From: Hyphomicrobiales bacterium
GTDB lineage: Bacteria; Pseudomonadota; Alphaproteobacteria; Rhizobiales; Rhizobiaceae
Assembly: GCA_900468625.1 (NCBI GenBank)
Contig: UBUL01000015.1
Coordinates: 1 to 64,000, forward strand
Length of the DNA stretch: 64,000 nt
Reading direction: 5' to 3'
The notes under the pieces were generated by a model. The model saw only the letters and a program-made list of their open reading frames with translations, had not been told where the DNA came from and ran no database searches. Shown here one piece after another: positions 8,523-15,779 of the stretch; position 1 is the stretch's first letter; every line of letters begins with the position of its first letter. A program made the translations under genes and the position numbers.

Positions 8523-8558
8523 AATTCGGCCACAGGACCGCCAAATTCGGCCACAGGA
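8523..8558. repeat. Tandem pair of 15-bp direct repeats upstream of the SLT lipoprotein gene
   Basis: AATTCGGCCACAGGA occurs at 8523-8537 and again at 8544-8558, identical, with a 21-base period (two helical turns). The pair lies in the 5' region of the minus-strand transglycosylase gene and could be an operator or duplicated promoter element. Only the repeat itself is certain. Confidence 0.75.
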
Positions 8559-8618
8559 TCGATAAATTTATGAATCCCCATTAACCTATCCGTGATCGCG
8601 CCGCAACCCTGCACTGCC

Positions 8619-9254
8619 TCAGGCGGCCATCCGGCGATATCCGGCGGTCACCGCGCCGGCTGCGATCAAAAGGGTTCCGCCTGTTCTGTTAACGGCGCGC
8701 TGCACGCTTGCCTTGCGGATGAAGCCGCGTGCCATGTCGGCCACGAACACATAAATCAACGAGTTCAGTGCCGCCAAAGTGAGGAAAGTTGCCTCCAGAA
8801 TAAGCGTTTGCTCAAGAAATGGTTTCGACACGTCGAGAAATTGCGGAACGAACGCAATGAAGAAGACGATGCTCTTCGGGTTGAGTGCTGTCACAACGTA
8901 GGCGTGCATCATGATCTTTAGCGGTTTTTCCTCCGGAAGATTGTCATTGTCGCCCATCGGACCCGTCACGATGGGGGCTCTCCAGAGCTTGATTCCGAGG
9001 AAAACGAGGTAGGCTGCGCCGATCAGCTTGAGAATCGTAAATAATGCGGCAGAGGCGGCGAGCAGGGCGCCCAGACCGGCAAGCGAGGCGGTCATTGCCG
9101 TAAAATCGCCCAAAGTGACGCCCGTCACGGTCGCCAAGGCCGTCTTGCGGCCATGGCCGAGCGCATAGGATATGACCAGGAGAATGGTCGGACCCGGTAT
9201 GGCCAGCATGATGCAGGATGCGGCGGCGAAAGCGAGCCAGGTTTCGATGGACAT
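8619..9254 (-). CDS. LysE/RhtB-family amino-acid exporter
   Basis: A 211-residue inner-membrane protein with six predicted helices. The N-terminal FAAASCIMLAIPGPTILLVIS is the LysE-family signature (PGP in helix 1), followed by GRKTALATVTGVTLGD and, later, ALNPKSIVFFIAFVPQF, the conserved start of helix 4. Members export lysine, threonine, homoserine lactones and similar compounds; the substrate here is open. The ATG follows GGGGAGGA, a strong RBS. It lies downstream of pfp on the same strand, 121 bases apart, with a 20-bp tandem repeat between. Confidence 0.88.
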   Translation of the reverse strand: MSIETWLAFAAASCIMLAIPGPTILLVISYALGHGRKTALATVTGVTLGDFTAMTASLAGLGALLAASAALFTILKLIGAAYLVFLGIKLWRAPIVTGPMGDNDNLPEEKPLKIMMHAYVVTALNPKSIVFFIAFVPQFLDVSKPFLEQTLILEATFLTLAALNSLIYVFVADMARGFIRKASVQRAVNRTGGTLLIAAGAVTAGYRRMAA

Positions 9255-9316
9255 GGAATCCTCCCCTAATTCCTATTTCGCCGCCAGCAAAGACATCGGA
9301 TTGGCGATCCGTCAAT

Positions 9317-9356
9317 CCGCCTTATTATCAATCAGGCCGCCTTATCATCAATCGGC
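9317..9356. repeat. Imperfect 20-bp tandem repeat between pfp and the LysE-family gene
   Basis: CCGCCTTATTATCAATCAGG (9317-9336) is followed at once by a second copy (9337-9356) that differs at three or so positions. It is 63-102 bases before the exporter start codon, where an operator could lie. A chance duplication is also possible. Confidence 0.6.
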
Positions 9357-9375
9357 CCGATCGATCGGCGATCAG

Positions 9376-10587
9376 TCAGGCTTGCGTGTATTTCTGCCCG
9401 ATATGGTCCATGACTTCGGCGAACCAGGAAACGGACATGTCGAAGGCTTTGCCGCCCTTGATGCGCGGGAATTCGATGACGCGCAGCTTGCCGCCCTGAC
9501 CTTCGTCATGTCCGGTGACGCCCGATACTTTGTTGAGCGCGTTTTCCACTGCAAGGTCGACCATGCCCTGAATCAGACGGAGGTCTTCGCCGTTTGCGGG
9601 GGCGGAGCGTGCGAAATAGCCCGACTTCTGCACCATGGAGCGTTCGGCGCCGATGATCGCTGCGAACTGCTTCTGGAACCAGCCGCCGACGTTGATGGTG
9701 TCGATCTTTACATGGCCGAAGGCGTCGCGCTTGACGGTTTCGCCCGAAGCTTCCCGTTCGGCGACGATGGCGTCGAGGCCGGCGCCTTCCGAGACGAACA
9801 GCGTTACCTGGCCCGTCTTCTCCATGATATTGCGCAGGCGCTCGCCTTCCGCCTCGATGTCGAATGCCATTTCCGGCAGGTAAAGGCCGTCGATGCCCTT
9901 CATCTCGGCGTTCATCATGAAGCCTTCGACATATTCGTTGGCGCTGCTTTTCTGGATATAGGCGCGCGCGGTCGCGGCAGTCAGCCAGCCACAGTGACGG
10001 CCCATCACTTCATGGATGACGAGCGTTTTCGGTGCGGCGGTCTGTTCGTTGCTGACATTGTCGAAGAAGTGGGCGCCAACTTCGGCGGCCGTCCAGGCGC
10101 CTAGGGACTGACGGATCGGCACGACGTCGTTGTCAACCGTCTTCGGTAGGCCGACGACGGTCAGATCATAGCCGTTGGCGCCGAGATAGGCCGCGAGATC
10201 GGCCGCTGTCGTATTGGTGTCGTCGCCGCCGATCGTGTGAAGGATGGTGACGCCGTCGGAGGCCAGCCGCTCGGCTGCTACGCGCAGCGGGTTTTCGCCT
10301 TCCTCGACCAGCCCGCGCTTGACGCAATCGGCAATGTTGGTGAGCTTGACGCGGCTGTTGCCGATTGGCGAGCCGCCATAGCGATGCAGCAGGTGCGCAC
10401 GCTCGCGCATGGCCGGCGTCACCTCGATGCTGTCGCCCAGCAGAACTCCCTGGTAGCCGGAACGATAGGCTATGATGTCGAGATCAGGCGCCACGTCGCT
10501 ATAGCGCTGGATCAGCCCGCCAACGGCAGACGAAAGGCAGGGCGCCAATCCGCCGGCAGTGAGCATTGCGACTTTTTGTTTGGCCAT
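9376..10587 (-). CDS. pfp: Pyrophosphate-dependent 6-phosphofructokinase
   Basis: A 403-residue cytoplasmic enzyme of the PfkA fold that interconverts fructose 6-phosphate and fructose 1,6-bisphosphate using pyrophosphate rather than ATP. The diagnostic GGDDTNTTA (residues 120-128), with Asp after the GGDD glycines, and PKTVDNDV (148-155) mark the PPi-dependent group; ATP enzymes have Gly at the first site. The N-terminal AMLTAGGLAPCLSSAVGG binds the phosphate donor and EVMGRHCGWL binds sugar phosphate. The start has a textbook AAGGAGGA. The reaction is reversible, so it may serve glycolysis or gluconeogenesis; many rhizobia use mainly the Entner-Doudoroff route. Confidence 0.9.
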   Translation of the reverse strand: MAKQKVAMLTAGGLAPCLSSAVGGLIQRYSDVAPDLDIIAYRSGYQGVLLGDSIEVTPAMRERAHLLHRYGGSPIGNSRVKLTNIADCVKRGLVEEGENPLRVAAERLASDGVTILHTIGGDDTNTTAADLAAYLGANGYDLTVVGLPKTVDNDVVPIRQSLGAWTAAEVGAHFFDNVSNEQTAAPKTLVIHEVMGRHCGWLTAATARAYIQKSSANEYVEGFMMNAEMKGIDGLYLPEMAFDIEAEGERLRNIMEKTGQVTLFVSEGAGLDAIVAEREASGETVKRDAFGHVKIDTINVGGWFQKQFAAIIGAERSMVQKSGYFARSAPANGEDLRLIQGMVDLAVENALNKVSGVTGHDEGQGGKLRVIEFPRIKGGKAFDMSVSWFAEVMDHIGQKYTQA

Positions 10588-10861
10588 GGAGATCCTCCTT
10601 GCAGTCGAGCTGCTTCATTTCGATGGTTGCGGTGGAATGGATGCGACAGGCGGGCATGGCTGTAAAGTAAAGAATTTAAGAAACTCGCGGTTCGACGCGC
10701 AGTTGGAGGGCCGTCGGAGCTCAGTCGGCCCCGGGTCGGAGCCCGCAATCATTACCAATTTGTGAAAAGTGTTTTCGGTCTTGCGACGAATGGACTGCTT
10801 GCAATGGCAACCATAATTTGATCAAGGTGTTGTACTGTTTGAGAGAGATGCCGAGACCGCA

Positions 10862-11572
10862 ATGTCGTTTTGGGAAAAATTGCTGAATGCTATCGGTAGC
10901 ACTGCCGGCAATGCCCTGTCGGCGGTGGTGGAAGCTATTCGCACTGTATTCGAGGGTGACCCGGAAACCCGCCGCAAGGTGGCGTTTTCCGTCGCCATCA
11001 TCGCGCTTTCGGCCAAAATGGCGAAGGCGGACGGCGTGGTGACGGAAAACGAAATCAATGCGTTTCGCGAGATATTCGAGTTCCCGCCCGACCAGGCCAA
11101 GAATGTCGCCCGCCTTTATAATCTGGCGCGCCAGGATGTGGCCGGCTACGAGGCCTATGCGGAGCGGCTTTCCTCGCTTTGCGAGACCTGCACCAAGAAC
11201 TGCCCGGTGCTGGAAGATGTGCTCGACGGCCTGTTCCACATCGCCAAGGCTGACGGCCTGATCCATGAGAAGGAAATGGCTTTCCTTCAGCATGTCGCAG
11301 AAATCTTTCATATGACCGAGGAGCGGTTCGAGCAGATCATGGCCCGCCATGTCAGCATTGGCGGCCGCGATCCCTACAAGGTGCTCGGTGTGTCGCGCCA
11401 GGACGATTTTCCGACGATCCGACGCCGCTATCATGGCCTCGTCTATGAGAATCATCCCGATCGCCTCGTTTCGCGAGGGGTGCCGGAGGAGTTTCATGCC
11501 ATCGCCAATGAGCGGATGGCAGCTCTGAATGCAGCTTATGCCGAGATCGAGAAAGAACGCCGCGCAGCATGA
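10862..11572 (+). CDS. djlA: DjlA-like co-chaperone (TerB plus J domain)
   Basis: A 236-residue protein with a TerB-like helical domain (about residues 38-160, with acidic SAKMAKADGVVTENE and HIAKADGLIHEKE repeats) and a C-terminal J domain starting DPYKVLGVSRQDD and bearing HPD at 198-200, the loop that stimulates DnaK ATPase. Unlike E. coli DjlA there is no strong N-terminal membrane helix, so it may be cytoplasmic or peripherally attached. It overlaps the amidase gene by four bases (ATGA), implying one transcript and translational coupling. This gene pair suggests a link between DnaK-type chaperoning and envelope turnover, which is inference. Confidence 0.87.
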   Translation: MSFWEKLLNAIGSTAGNALSAVVEAIRTVFEGDPETRRKVAFSVAIIALSAKMAKADGVVTENEINAFREIFEFPPDQAKNVARLYNLARQDVAGYEAYAERLSSLCETCTKNCPVLEDVLDGLFHIAKADGLIHEKEMAFLQHVAEIFHMTEERFEQIMARHVSIGGRDPYKVLGVSRQDDFPTIRRRYHGLVYENHPDRLVSRGVPEEFHAIANERMAALNAAYAEIEKERRAA

Positions 11573-12330
11573 GTGCATTCAAGGCCGATTTCGCTCGCGC
11601 CGATGTGCAGCCTTCGCCGAACCATAGCGAACGGCGGGATGGGCGTCGGCCCGATATGATCCTCCTGCACTATACCGGCATGGGCACTGCTGAAGGGGCG
11701 CTTGATTGGCTCTGTCGTCCGGAAAGCCAGGTGTCGAGCCATTATTTCGTTTTCGAGGACGGGCGCGTTATCCAGCTCGTTCAGGAAGAGCGTCGCGCCT
11801 GGCATGCCGGCAAGAGCTCCTGGCATGGCGAGACAGATATCAATTCATCGTCGATCGGCATCGAGATTGCCAATGCCGGCCATCCGGGCGGGCTGCCGGA
11901 TTTCCCTGATGCGCAGATTGAAGCGGTGATCGAACTGTGTCGCGATTGCGGCCAACGCTGGGCGATCGCGCCCGAAAGGGTGCTGGGACATTCCGATGTC
12001 GCACCTGTGCGCAAGGTCGATCCGGGCGAAAAATTCCCCTGGACGCGGCTTGCTGCAGCGGGTGTGGGGCACTGGACCAAGCCGGCTTCGATCACCGGCG
12101 GTCGCTTCTTCCAGAAAGGTGATGTGGGCCAGCCGATCGAGGCCTTGCAGTCCATGCTCTCGCTCTATGGCTACGGTACTGAAATAACTGGAGAATTCTC
12201 GGAAAAACTGAAGGGCGACGTTGAGGCCTTCCAACGTCATTTCCGGCAGGAACGAGTGGACGGCATTGCCGACGTCTCCACGATCGATACGCTGCATCGC
12301 CTGCTTTCGACTTTGCCTCGTTATTCGTAG
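11569..12330 (+). CDS. N-acetylmuramoyl-L-alanine amidase, AmpD/AmiD type
   Basis: A 253-residue zinc amidase that removes the peptide from MurNAc or anhydro-MurNAc. The amidase_2 domain (about 15-160) shows the metal ligands His34 (ILLHYTG), His141 (GHSDVAP) and Asp151 (KVDPGEKFPW), and the conserved IGIEIANAG with Glu99. A PG_binding_1 domain follows at about 175-250 (GQPIEALQSMLSLYGY). No signal peptide is visible at the N-terminus, so it may act in the cytoplasm on recycled muropeptides like AmpD, although the peptidoglycan-binding domain fits AmiD better. It is translationally coupled to djlA. Confidence 0.87.
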   Translation: MSAFKADFARADVQPSPNHSERRDGRRPDMILLHYTGMGTAEGALDWLCRPESQVSSHYFVFEDGRVIQLVQEERRAWHAGKSSWHGETDINSSSIGIEIANAGHPGGLPDFPDAQIEAVIELCRDCGQRWAIAPERVLGHSDVAPVRKVDPGEKFPWTRLAAAGVGHWTKPASITGGRFFQKGDVGQPIEALQSMLSLYGYGTEITGEFSEKLKGDVEAFQRHFRQERVDGIADVSTIDTLHRLLSTLPRYS

Positions 12331-12456
12331 CCTGTTCGATCCAGTCGTCTGCATTTATAGCCGGCTATGGATGCAAAAAAGCGTAACTCCCTGCTACGCC
12401 ACAGCTTTTCCCTATTATCTCCGCATTGCATTGGTCTAACGGCGCTCGCTGAACGG

Positions 12457-12492
12457 CGGCCGCGCAGTTTGGTTTTGTGTGTCGCGCGGCCG
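12457..12492. other. Strong isolated stem-loop in the gap before a transglycosylase gene
   Basis: A perfect 9-bp GC stem (CGGCCGCGC at 12457-12465, GCGCGGCCG at 12484-12492) with an 18-base T/G-rich loop sits inside the 266-base gap between the amidase and the SLT gene. No T tract follows on either strand, so it is not a plain terminator. It could belong to a 5' leader or a small RNA. Confidence 0.45.
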
Positions 12493-12596
12493 TAGACGAC
12501 TAATGGGGACTGTGCATTCCGGCGGCTCTTTTTGCCTCCAGCCGGACGTGACGGCTTGTGCTGTCCGCGGTCCCGCCCCTGGAGACAAAAGACTAC

Positions 12597-13154
12597 ATGA
12601 AAAATTTGATTGTTGCGGCTGTAGCATGCGTGGTCGTGCTGCTGGTGGGATATGATTGCGCCTTTGCGGGCCAGCGTCACGCGAAGCATAAAACGGTTCC
12701 TCTCAAGATCGTCAGCCGCACCACCGGCTTTCCGGTTCCCAATGTTCCCGCCGAATTGCGCGGCGCCGAATCCTCCTTCGCGCGGCAGAATCGCTATTCC
12801 GCGCTGATTGCCAAATATGCCAAGCAGAACGGCGTCGCAGTCGAACTCGCCACCGCCGTCATTCGGATCGAAAGCAATTTCAATCCAAAAACCCGTGGAA
12901 GCGCCGGCGAAATCGGCCTGATGCAGATCAAGCCGGCAACCGCCAGGCTGATGGGTTACACGGGCCGGCCCAAGGGGCTCTATGATCCCGAAACGAACAT
13001 CAAGTTCGGCATGAAATATCTCGCCATGGCGCAGGACCTTGGCGGCGGCCCGACCTGCAATACTATCCTCAAGTACAATGCCGGTCATGGCGCCACGCGC
13101 ATGAACCCGATCTCGAAGCGCTACTGCGGCAAGGTGCTGGCGCTTCTGGACTGA
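12597..13154 (+). CDS. Secreted SLT-domain lytic transglycosylase, short form
   Basis: A 185-residue protein with a signal peptide (about residues 1-25, ending CAFAG) and an SLT family 1 domain. AVIRIESNFNP gives catalytic Glu92; GEIGLMQIKPATARLMGY, DPETNIKFGMKYLAMA and ILKYNAGHGA complete the motifs, including the YNAG element. It cleaves peptidoglycan strands in the periplasm. The ATG at 12597 was chosen because it opens the signal peptide; GGAG lies 12 bases upstream, a long spacing. An alternative GTG 13 codons earlier would bury the signal sequence. The gene stands alone after a 266-base gap. Confidence 0.87.
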   Translation: MKNLIVAAVACVVVLLVGYDCAFAGQRHAKHKTVPLKIVSRTTGFPVPNVPAELRGAESSFARQNRYSALIAKYAKQNGVAVELATAVIRIESNFNPKTRGSAGEIGLMQIKPATARLMGYTGRPKGLYDPETNIKFGMKYLAMAQDLGGGPTCNTILKYNAGHGATRMNPISKRYCGKVLALLD

Positions 13155-13232
13155 CATTCACGCCAGGGTTTCGGGTAGGGCGGAATCGCTTTCCGTGCTA
13201 TCGAAATCGCGACAATGGGTGAGGGTTACAGC

Positions 13233-14426
13233 ATGGCAGCGGATTTCAGGTTCATCGTCGTTGGCCGGGGCATGATGGGGGCAGCTGCTGCCCGTCACCT
13301 GGCAAACCAAACGGATGGCATCGCCGTCATCGGGCCGGATGAACCTGAAGATCGCGCCAGCCATCAGGGTGTTTTCGGCAGTCATTACGACGAGGGCCGC
13401 ATTACCCGTACGATCGACCCGGACACGGACTGGGCCTGTCTCGCAAACCGTTCGATCGGCCGCTATGCGGAGATCGAACGGGATAGCGGCATCCAGTTCT
13501 ACGCTCCGGTCGGCTGCCTTGTCACCGGTCCGAAGCGGGGCGGCGAAACGACCTATATCGGCGATGTCATCAAGGCAGCTGGCCGGCTCGGCGTTCAAAC
13601 TGAGCTGCTTGACGATGCCGGGCTCAGGGCGAAGTTTCCCTTCTTCGCCTTTTCACCGGGAAGCGAAGGCGTATTCGAACCGCACGGAGCTGGCCATATC
13701 AGTCCGCGCCGCCTCGTGAAGGCGCAATCGCTGCTGGCGGAAAAGGCAGGCGCGCGGATCATCAGACAGACGGCGCTGTCGATCCGCGACGAGGGTGGAC
13801 TGGCAGTCGTGACGACTGCTGAAGGCGAAACGTTCCGCGCAGAAAAGATCCTGCTCGCCGCCGGCGGTTTCTCCATTGCCGAGAATCTCTTGCCGCGACC
13901 TGTTGAGATGAAGGTTTATGGACGTACGGTCACCTTCTTCGAGGTCACTGAGGCGGAGGCCGAGGCGCTTTCCGGCATGCCTTCTTTGATTTCAGTGGCG
14001 CCCGAAGACGTGGACAGCATCTATATGCTACCGCCGATCCGGTACCCCGACGGCAAGTACTACATCAAGATCGGCGGCGATCCGGACGATCTTCAATTCG
14101 AGAGCGAAGGGGAATTGCGTGCCTGGTTCCGCACTGCTGGCCGCGATGGCGCACGCGAGCATCTGGTGCGGATATTCCACAGGCTCGTTCCCGACAGGAA
14201 GAGGGCGCCTTCTTTCACCAATTCCTGCGCGGTCTCTTATTCGCCATCAGGTTATCCAATGATCGGCTATACGTCTTCTCCGCGCGTGGCTGTCCTGACC
14301 GGCGGCTGCGGCACGGCTGCGAAGAGTTCGGATGAAATCGGCCGGCTGGGGGCGGAGCTGCTGCTCGCAGGTCGAATCAAGGACGAGGGCTATAGTACCG
14401 ATTTTTCAGCGCATTTCCGCAATTGA
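13233..14426 (+). CDS. FAD-dependent amino-acid/amine oxidoreductase (DAO family)
   Basis: A 397-residue flavoprotein of the D-amino acid oxidase / sarcosine oxidase family. The N-terminus has the dinucleotide motif as GRGMMGAAAARHL, followed by HYDEGRITRTIDPD typical of monomeric sarcosine oxidase and N-methyltryptophan oxidase relatives, and the C-terminus has the FAD-contact segment YSPSGYPMIG and LTGGCGTAAKSS. It probably oxidises a secondary or primary amine to an imine with release of hydrogen peroxide; the substrate is unknown. The ATG at 13233 has GAGGG eight bases upstream; another ATG six codons earlier (13215) is less well placed. Confidence 0.83.
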   Translation: MAADFRFIVVGRGMMGAAAARHLANQTDGIAVIGPDEPEDRASHQGVFGSHYDEGRITRTIDPDTDWACLANRSIGRYAEIERDSGIQFYAPVGCLVTGPKRGGETTYIGDVIKAAGRLGVQTELLDDAGLRAKFPFFAFSPGSEGVFEPHGAGHISPRRLVKAQSLLAEKAGARIIRQTALSIRDEGGLAVVTTAEGETFRAEKILLAAGGFSIAENLLPRPVEMKVYGRTVTFFEVTEAEAEALSGMPSLISVAPEDVDSIYMLPPIRYPDGKYYIKIGGDPDDLQFESEGELRAWFRTAGRDGAREHLVRIFHRLVPDRKRAPSFTNSCAVSYSPSGYPMIGYTSSPRVAVLTGGCGTAAKSSDEIGRLGAELLLAGRIKDEGYSTDFSAHFRN

Positions 14427-14484
14427 CGTCGATCCTGCGTAGAGCCGCATATTTAGGTGGCAATTGCGGGCAGTCTCGGTTAAT

Positions 14485-14893
14485 GAGCCTGTGCCAGTTG
14501 GCCGGGCAGCCGCGCTTCATCAATGCCGAAAGGCGATGAGGTGAGGAAAGTCCGGGCTCCACGGAAACACGGTGCCGGATAACGTCCGGCGAGGGCAACC
14601 TCAGGGAAAGTGCCACAGAAAGCAAACCGCCCCATCTCAGGATCGGGTAAGGGTGAAAGGGTGGGGTAAGAGCCCACCGCGTCTCTGGCGACAGCGACGG
14701 CACGGAAAACCCCACCGGGAGCAAAACCGAATAGGGATGACGCGGAGCGCGCAAGCGTTCCAGCCCGTTTCCGGGCCGGTCATCCGGGTGGGTTGCACGA
14801 GGCGTCGCGCAAGCGGCGTCCCAGATGAATGGCTGCCACGTTCCGGCCTTGGCCGGAGCCATACAGAACCCGGCTTACAGGCCAACTGGCAAA
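14485..14893 (+). ncRNA. rnpB: RNase P RNA (bacterial type A)
   Basis: The catalytic RNA of RNase P, which matures tRNA 5' ends. The conserved blocks are in order: GAGGAAAGTCCGGGCTCC near 14542, ACAGAAAGCAAACCGCC near 14616, GGTAAGGGTGAAAGGGTGG near 14645, AGAGCCCACCG near 14669 and CAGAACCCGGCTTACAG near 14865. The terminal P1 helix forms between GCCAGTTGGCC at about 14493 and GGCCAACTGGC at about 14880. Length (about 409) fits alphaproteobacterial rnpB. The ends are estimated from P1 and may be off by a few bases. Confidence 0.95.
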
Positions 14894-15047
14894 TCACTGC
14901 GCCATCTTGGAAAGGCGTGTCCCGTGCTCTCGCGAAATAATTTCGCAAGCTGCCGAATGCCTTGAATCTCAAGGGTTCCAGGGCGTTACAGGTGAAGGTT
15001 TTCGCTTGTGAAAACAATCCATTTCCGGATGTCTCCTGAAGCCCATC

Positions 15048-15070
15048 CTAACCTTTCGTTAAACTTAACG
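15048..15070 (+). promoter_or_regulatory. CtrA-like TTAA elements upstream of mraZ
   Basis: CTAA, seven bases, TTAA (15048-15062) matches the CtrA consensus TTAA-N7-TTAA at seven of eight fixed positions. It overlaps an inverted repeat CGTTAA-AC-TTAACG (15057-15070). A similar TTAA-N2-TTAA element is found before ddlB. CtrA is the cell-cycle regulator of alphaproteobacteria; binding here is inferred. Confidence 0.45.
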
Positions 15071-15113
15071 GCTTATGAATATTCGGGCTGCGGCCACGTC
15101 TGACGTGGCTTCA

Positions 15114-15148
15114 TCCCATTGACGCCCATATGGTCCCATGGTATCCCA
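15114..15148 (-). promoter_or_regulatory. MraZ operator: four TGGGN repeats at exact 10-base spacing
   Basis: On the plus strand TCCCA, GCCCA, TCCCA and TCCCA begin at 15114, 15124, 15134 and 15144. Read on the minus strand these are TGGGA, TGGGA, TGGGC, TGGGA separated by five bases each. E. coli MraZ is known to bind TGGGN direct repeats spaced by five bases ahead of its own operon. The block lies about 177 bases before the mraZ start codon. Confidence 0.75.
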
Positions 15149-15324
15149 AAAGAACACTGCATATGGGCAAATCAGAGCCCAATCATCGCAAAGCCGTGAT
15201 TGCTCTCGTCCTGGGAGTGTCGAAGGGGTGTCGGCTCTTTCGGCTTGCGAAGCTGTGTCCGATTTTGGCTGGGCCTGCGAGCGCGTGATTGCCTGCAGGT
15301 CATGGGGAACGGGTGTTTCGCGTC

Positions 15325-15765
15325 ATGAACCGCTTCCTGTCGAATGCGACCAACCGGATCGATGCCAAGGGCCGCGTTTCCGTGCCGGCGGCGTTTCGTT
15401 CCGTGCTGGCCGAGCGCAATATCCAGGAGCTGTATTGCTTTCAGGATTTTGTGTTTCCGGCGATCAGCGTCGGTGGTCTCGATCTGCTCGATCGCTTCGA
15501 GCGGCAGATTGCGGCGGACGATCCGTTTTCGCCGGCGGCGAACCAGATGTCGCTCCTCATCCACGGGGGCGGGGTCTTCATGAAGCTCGATGCGGAAGGG
15601 CGGTTGATGGTCACGGATTTCATCCGCGACTTCACCGGGATTGCGGGCGAAGTGACCTTCGTCGGTCGGGCGGATCATTTTCAATTGTGGCGACCGGAGG
15701 CCTTTCTGGCCTTGCAGGAGCAAGCACGAGAGGAGCGCAGGCTGGCGGGCGGGCGCTCGGAGTAA
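15325..15765 (+). CDS. mraZ: MraZ, transcriptional regulator of the dcw cluster
   Basis: A 146-residue protein of the AbrB/MraZ fold with two tandem MraZ domains (about residues 1-60 and 75-130). The first begins [20 protein letters not shown] and the second has [17 protein letters not shown]; the DxxGR element of each repeat is the DNA-binding loop. MraZ forms a ring and represses its own operon. It is the first gene of the cluster and ends 14 bases before rsmH. The ATG at 15325 starts the conserved sequence; a TTG 12 codons earlier adds nothing conserved. Autoregulation is supported by the repeats at 15114-15148. Confidence 0.93.
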   Translation: MNRFLSNATNRIDAKGRVSVPAAFRSVLAERNIQELYCFQDFVFPAISVGGLDLLDRFERQIAADDPFSPAANQMSLLIHGGGVFMKLDAEGRLMVTDFIRDFTGIAGEVTFVGRADHFQLWRPEAFLALQEQAREERRLAGGRSE

Positions 15766-15779
15766 AGCGGAGAGGCGGA

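Larger units (their letters stand above)
14894..15324 (+). promoter_or_regulatory. Upstream control region of the dcw operon
   Basis: This 431-base stretch between rnpB and mraZ contains no gene I can support. It holds a CtrA-like CTAA-N7-TTAA (15048-15062) overlapping CGTTAA-AC-TTAACG (15057-15070), four MraZ-type repeats (15114-15148), and a repeated GGNGTGTCG element near 15213 and 15224. The reading frame of rsmH is open back to 15138 but lacks coding character there. Confidence 0.7.

Noticed and set aside
14905..15030. Hairpins after rnpB (GCGAAA-TAA-TTTCGC and GTTTTC...GAAAAC) as an rnpB terminator
   Set aside because: Neither is followed by a T run on the plus strand, so intrinsic termination cannot be claimed.
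15138..15779. A 214-codon in-frame N-terminal extension of rsmH running through mraZ
   Set aside because: Conserved RsmH sequence begins after 15780, where there is a strong RBS. The extension is a shadow of mraZ in another frame.
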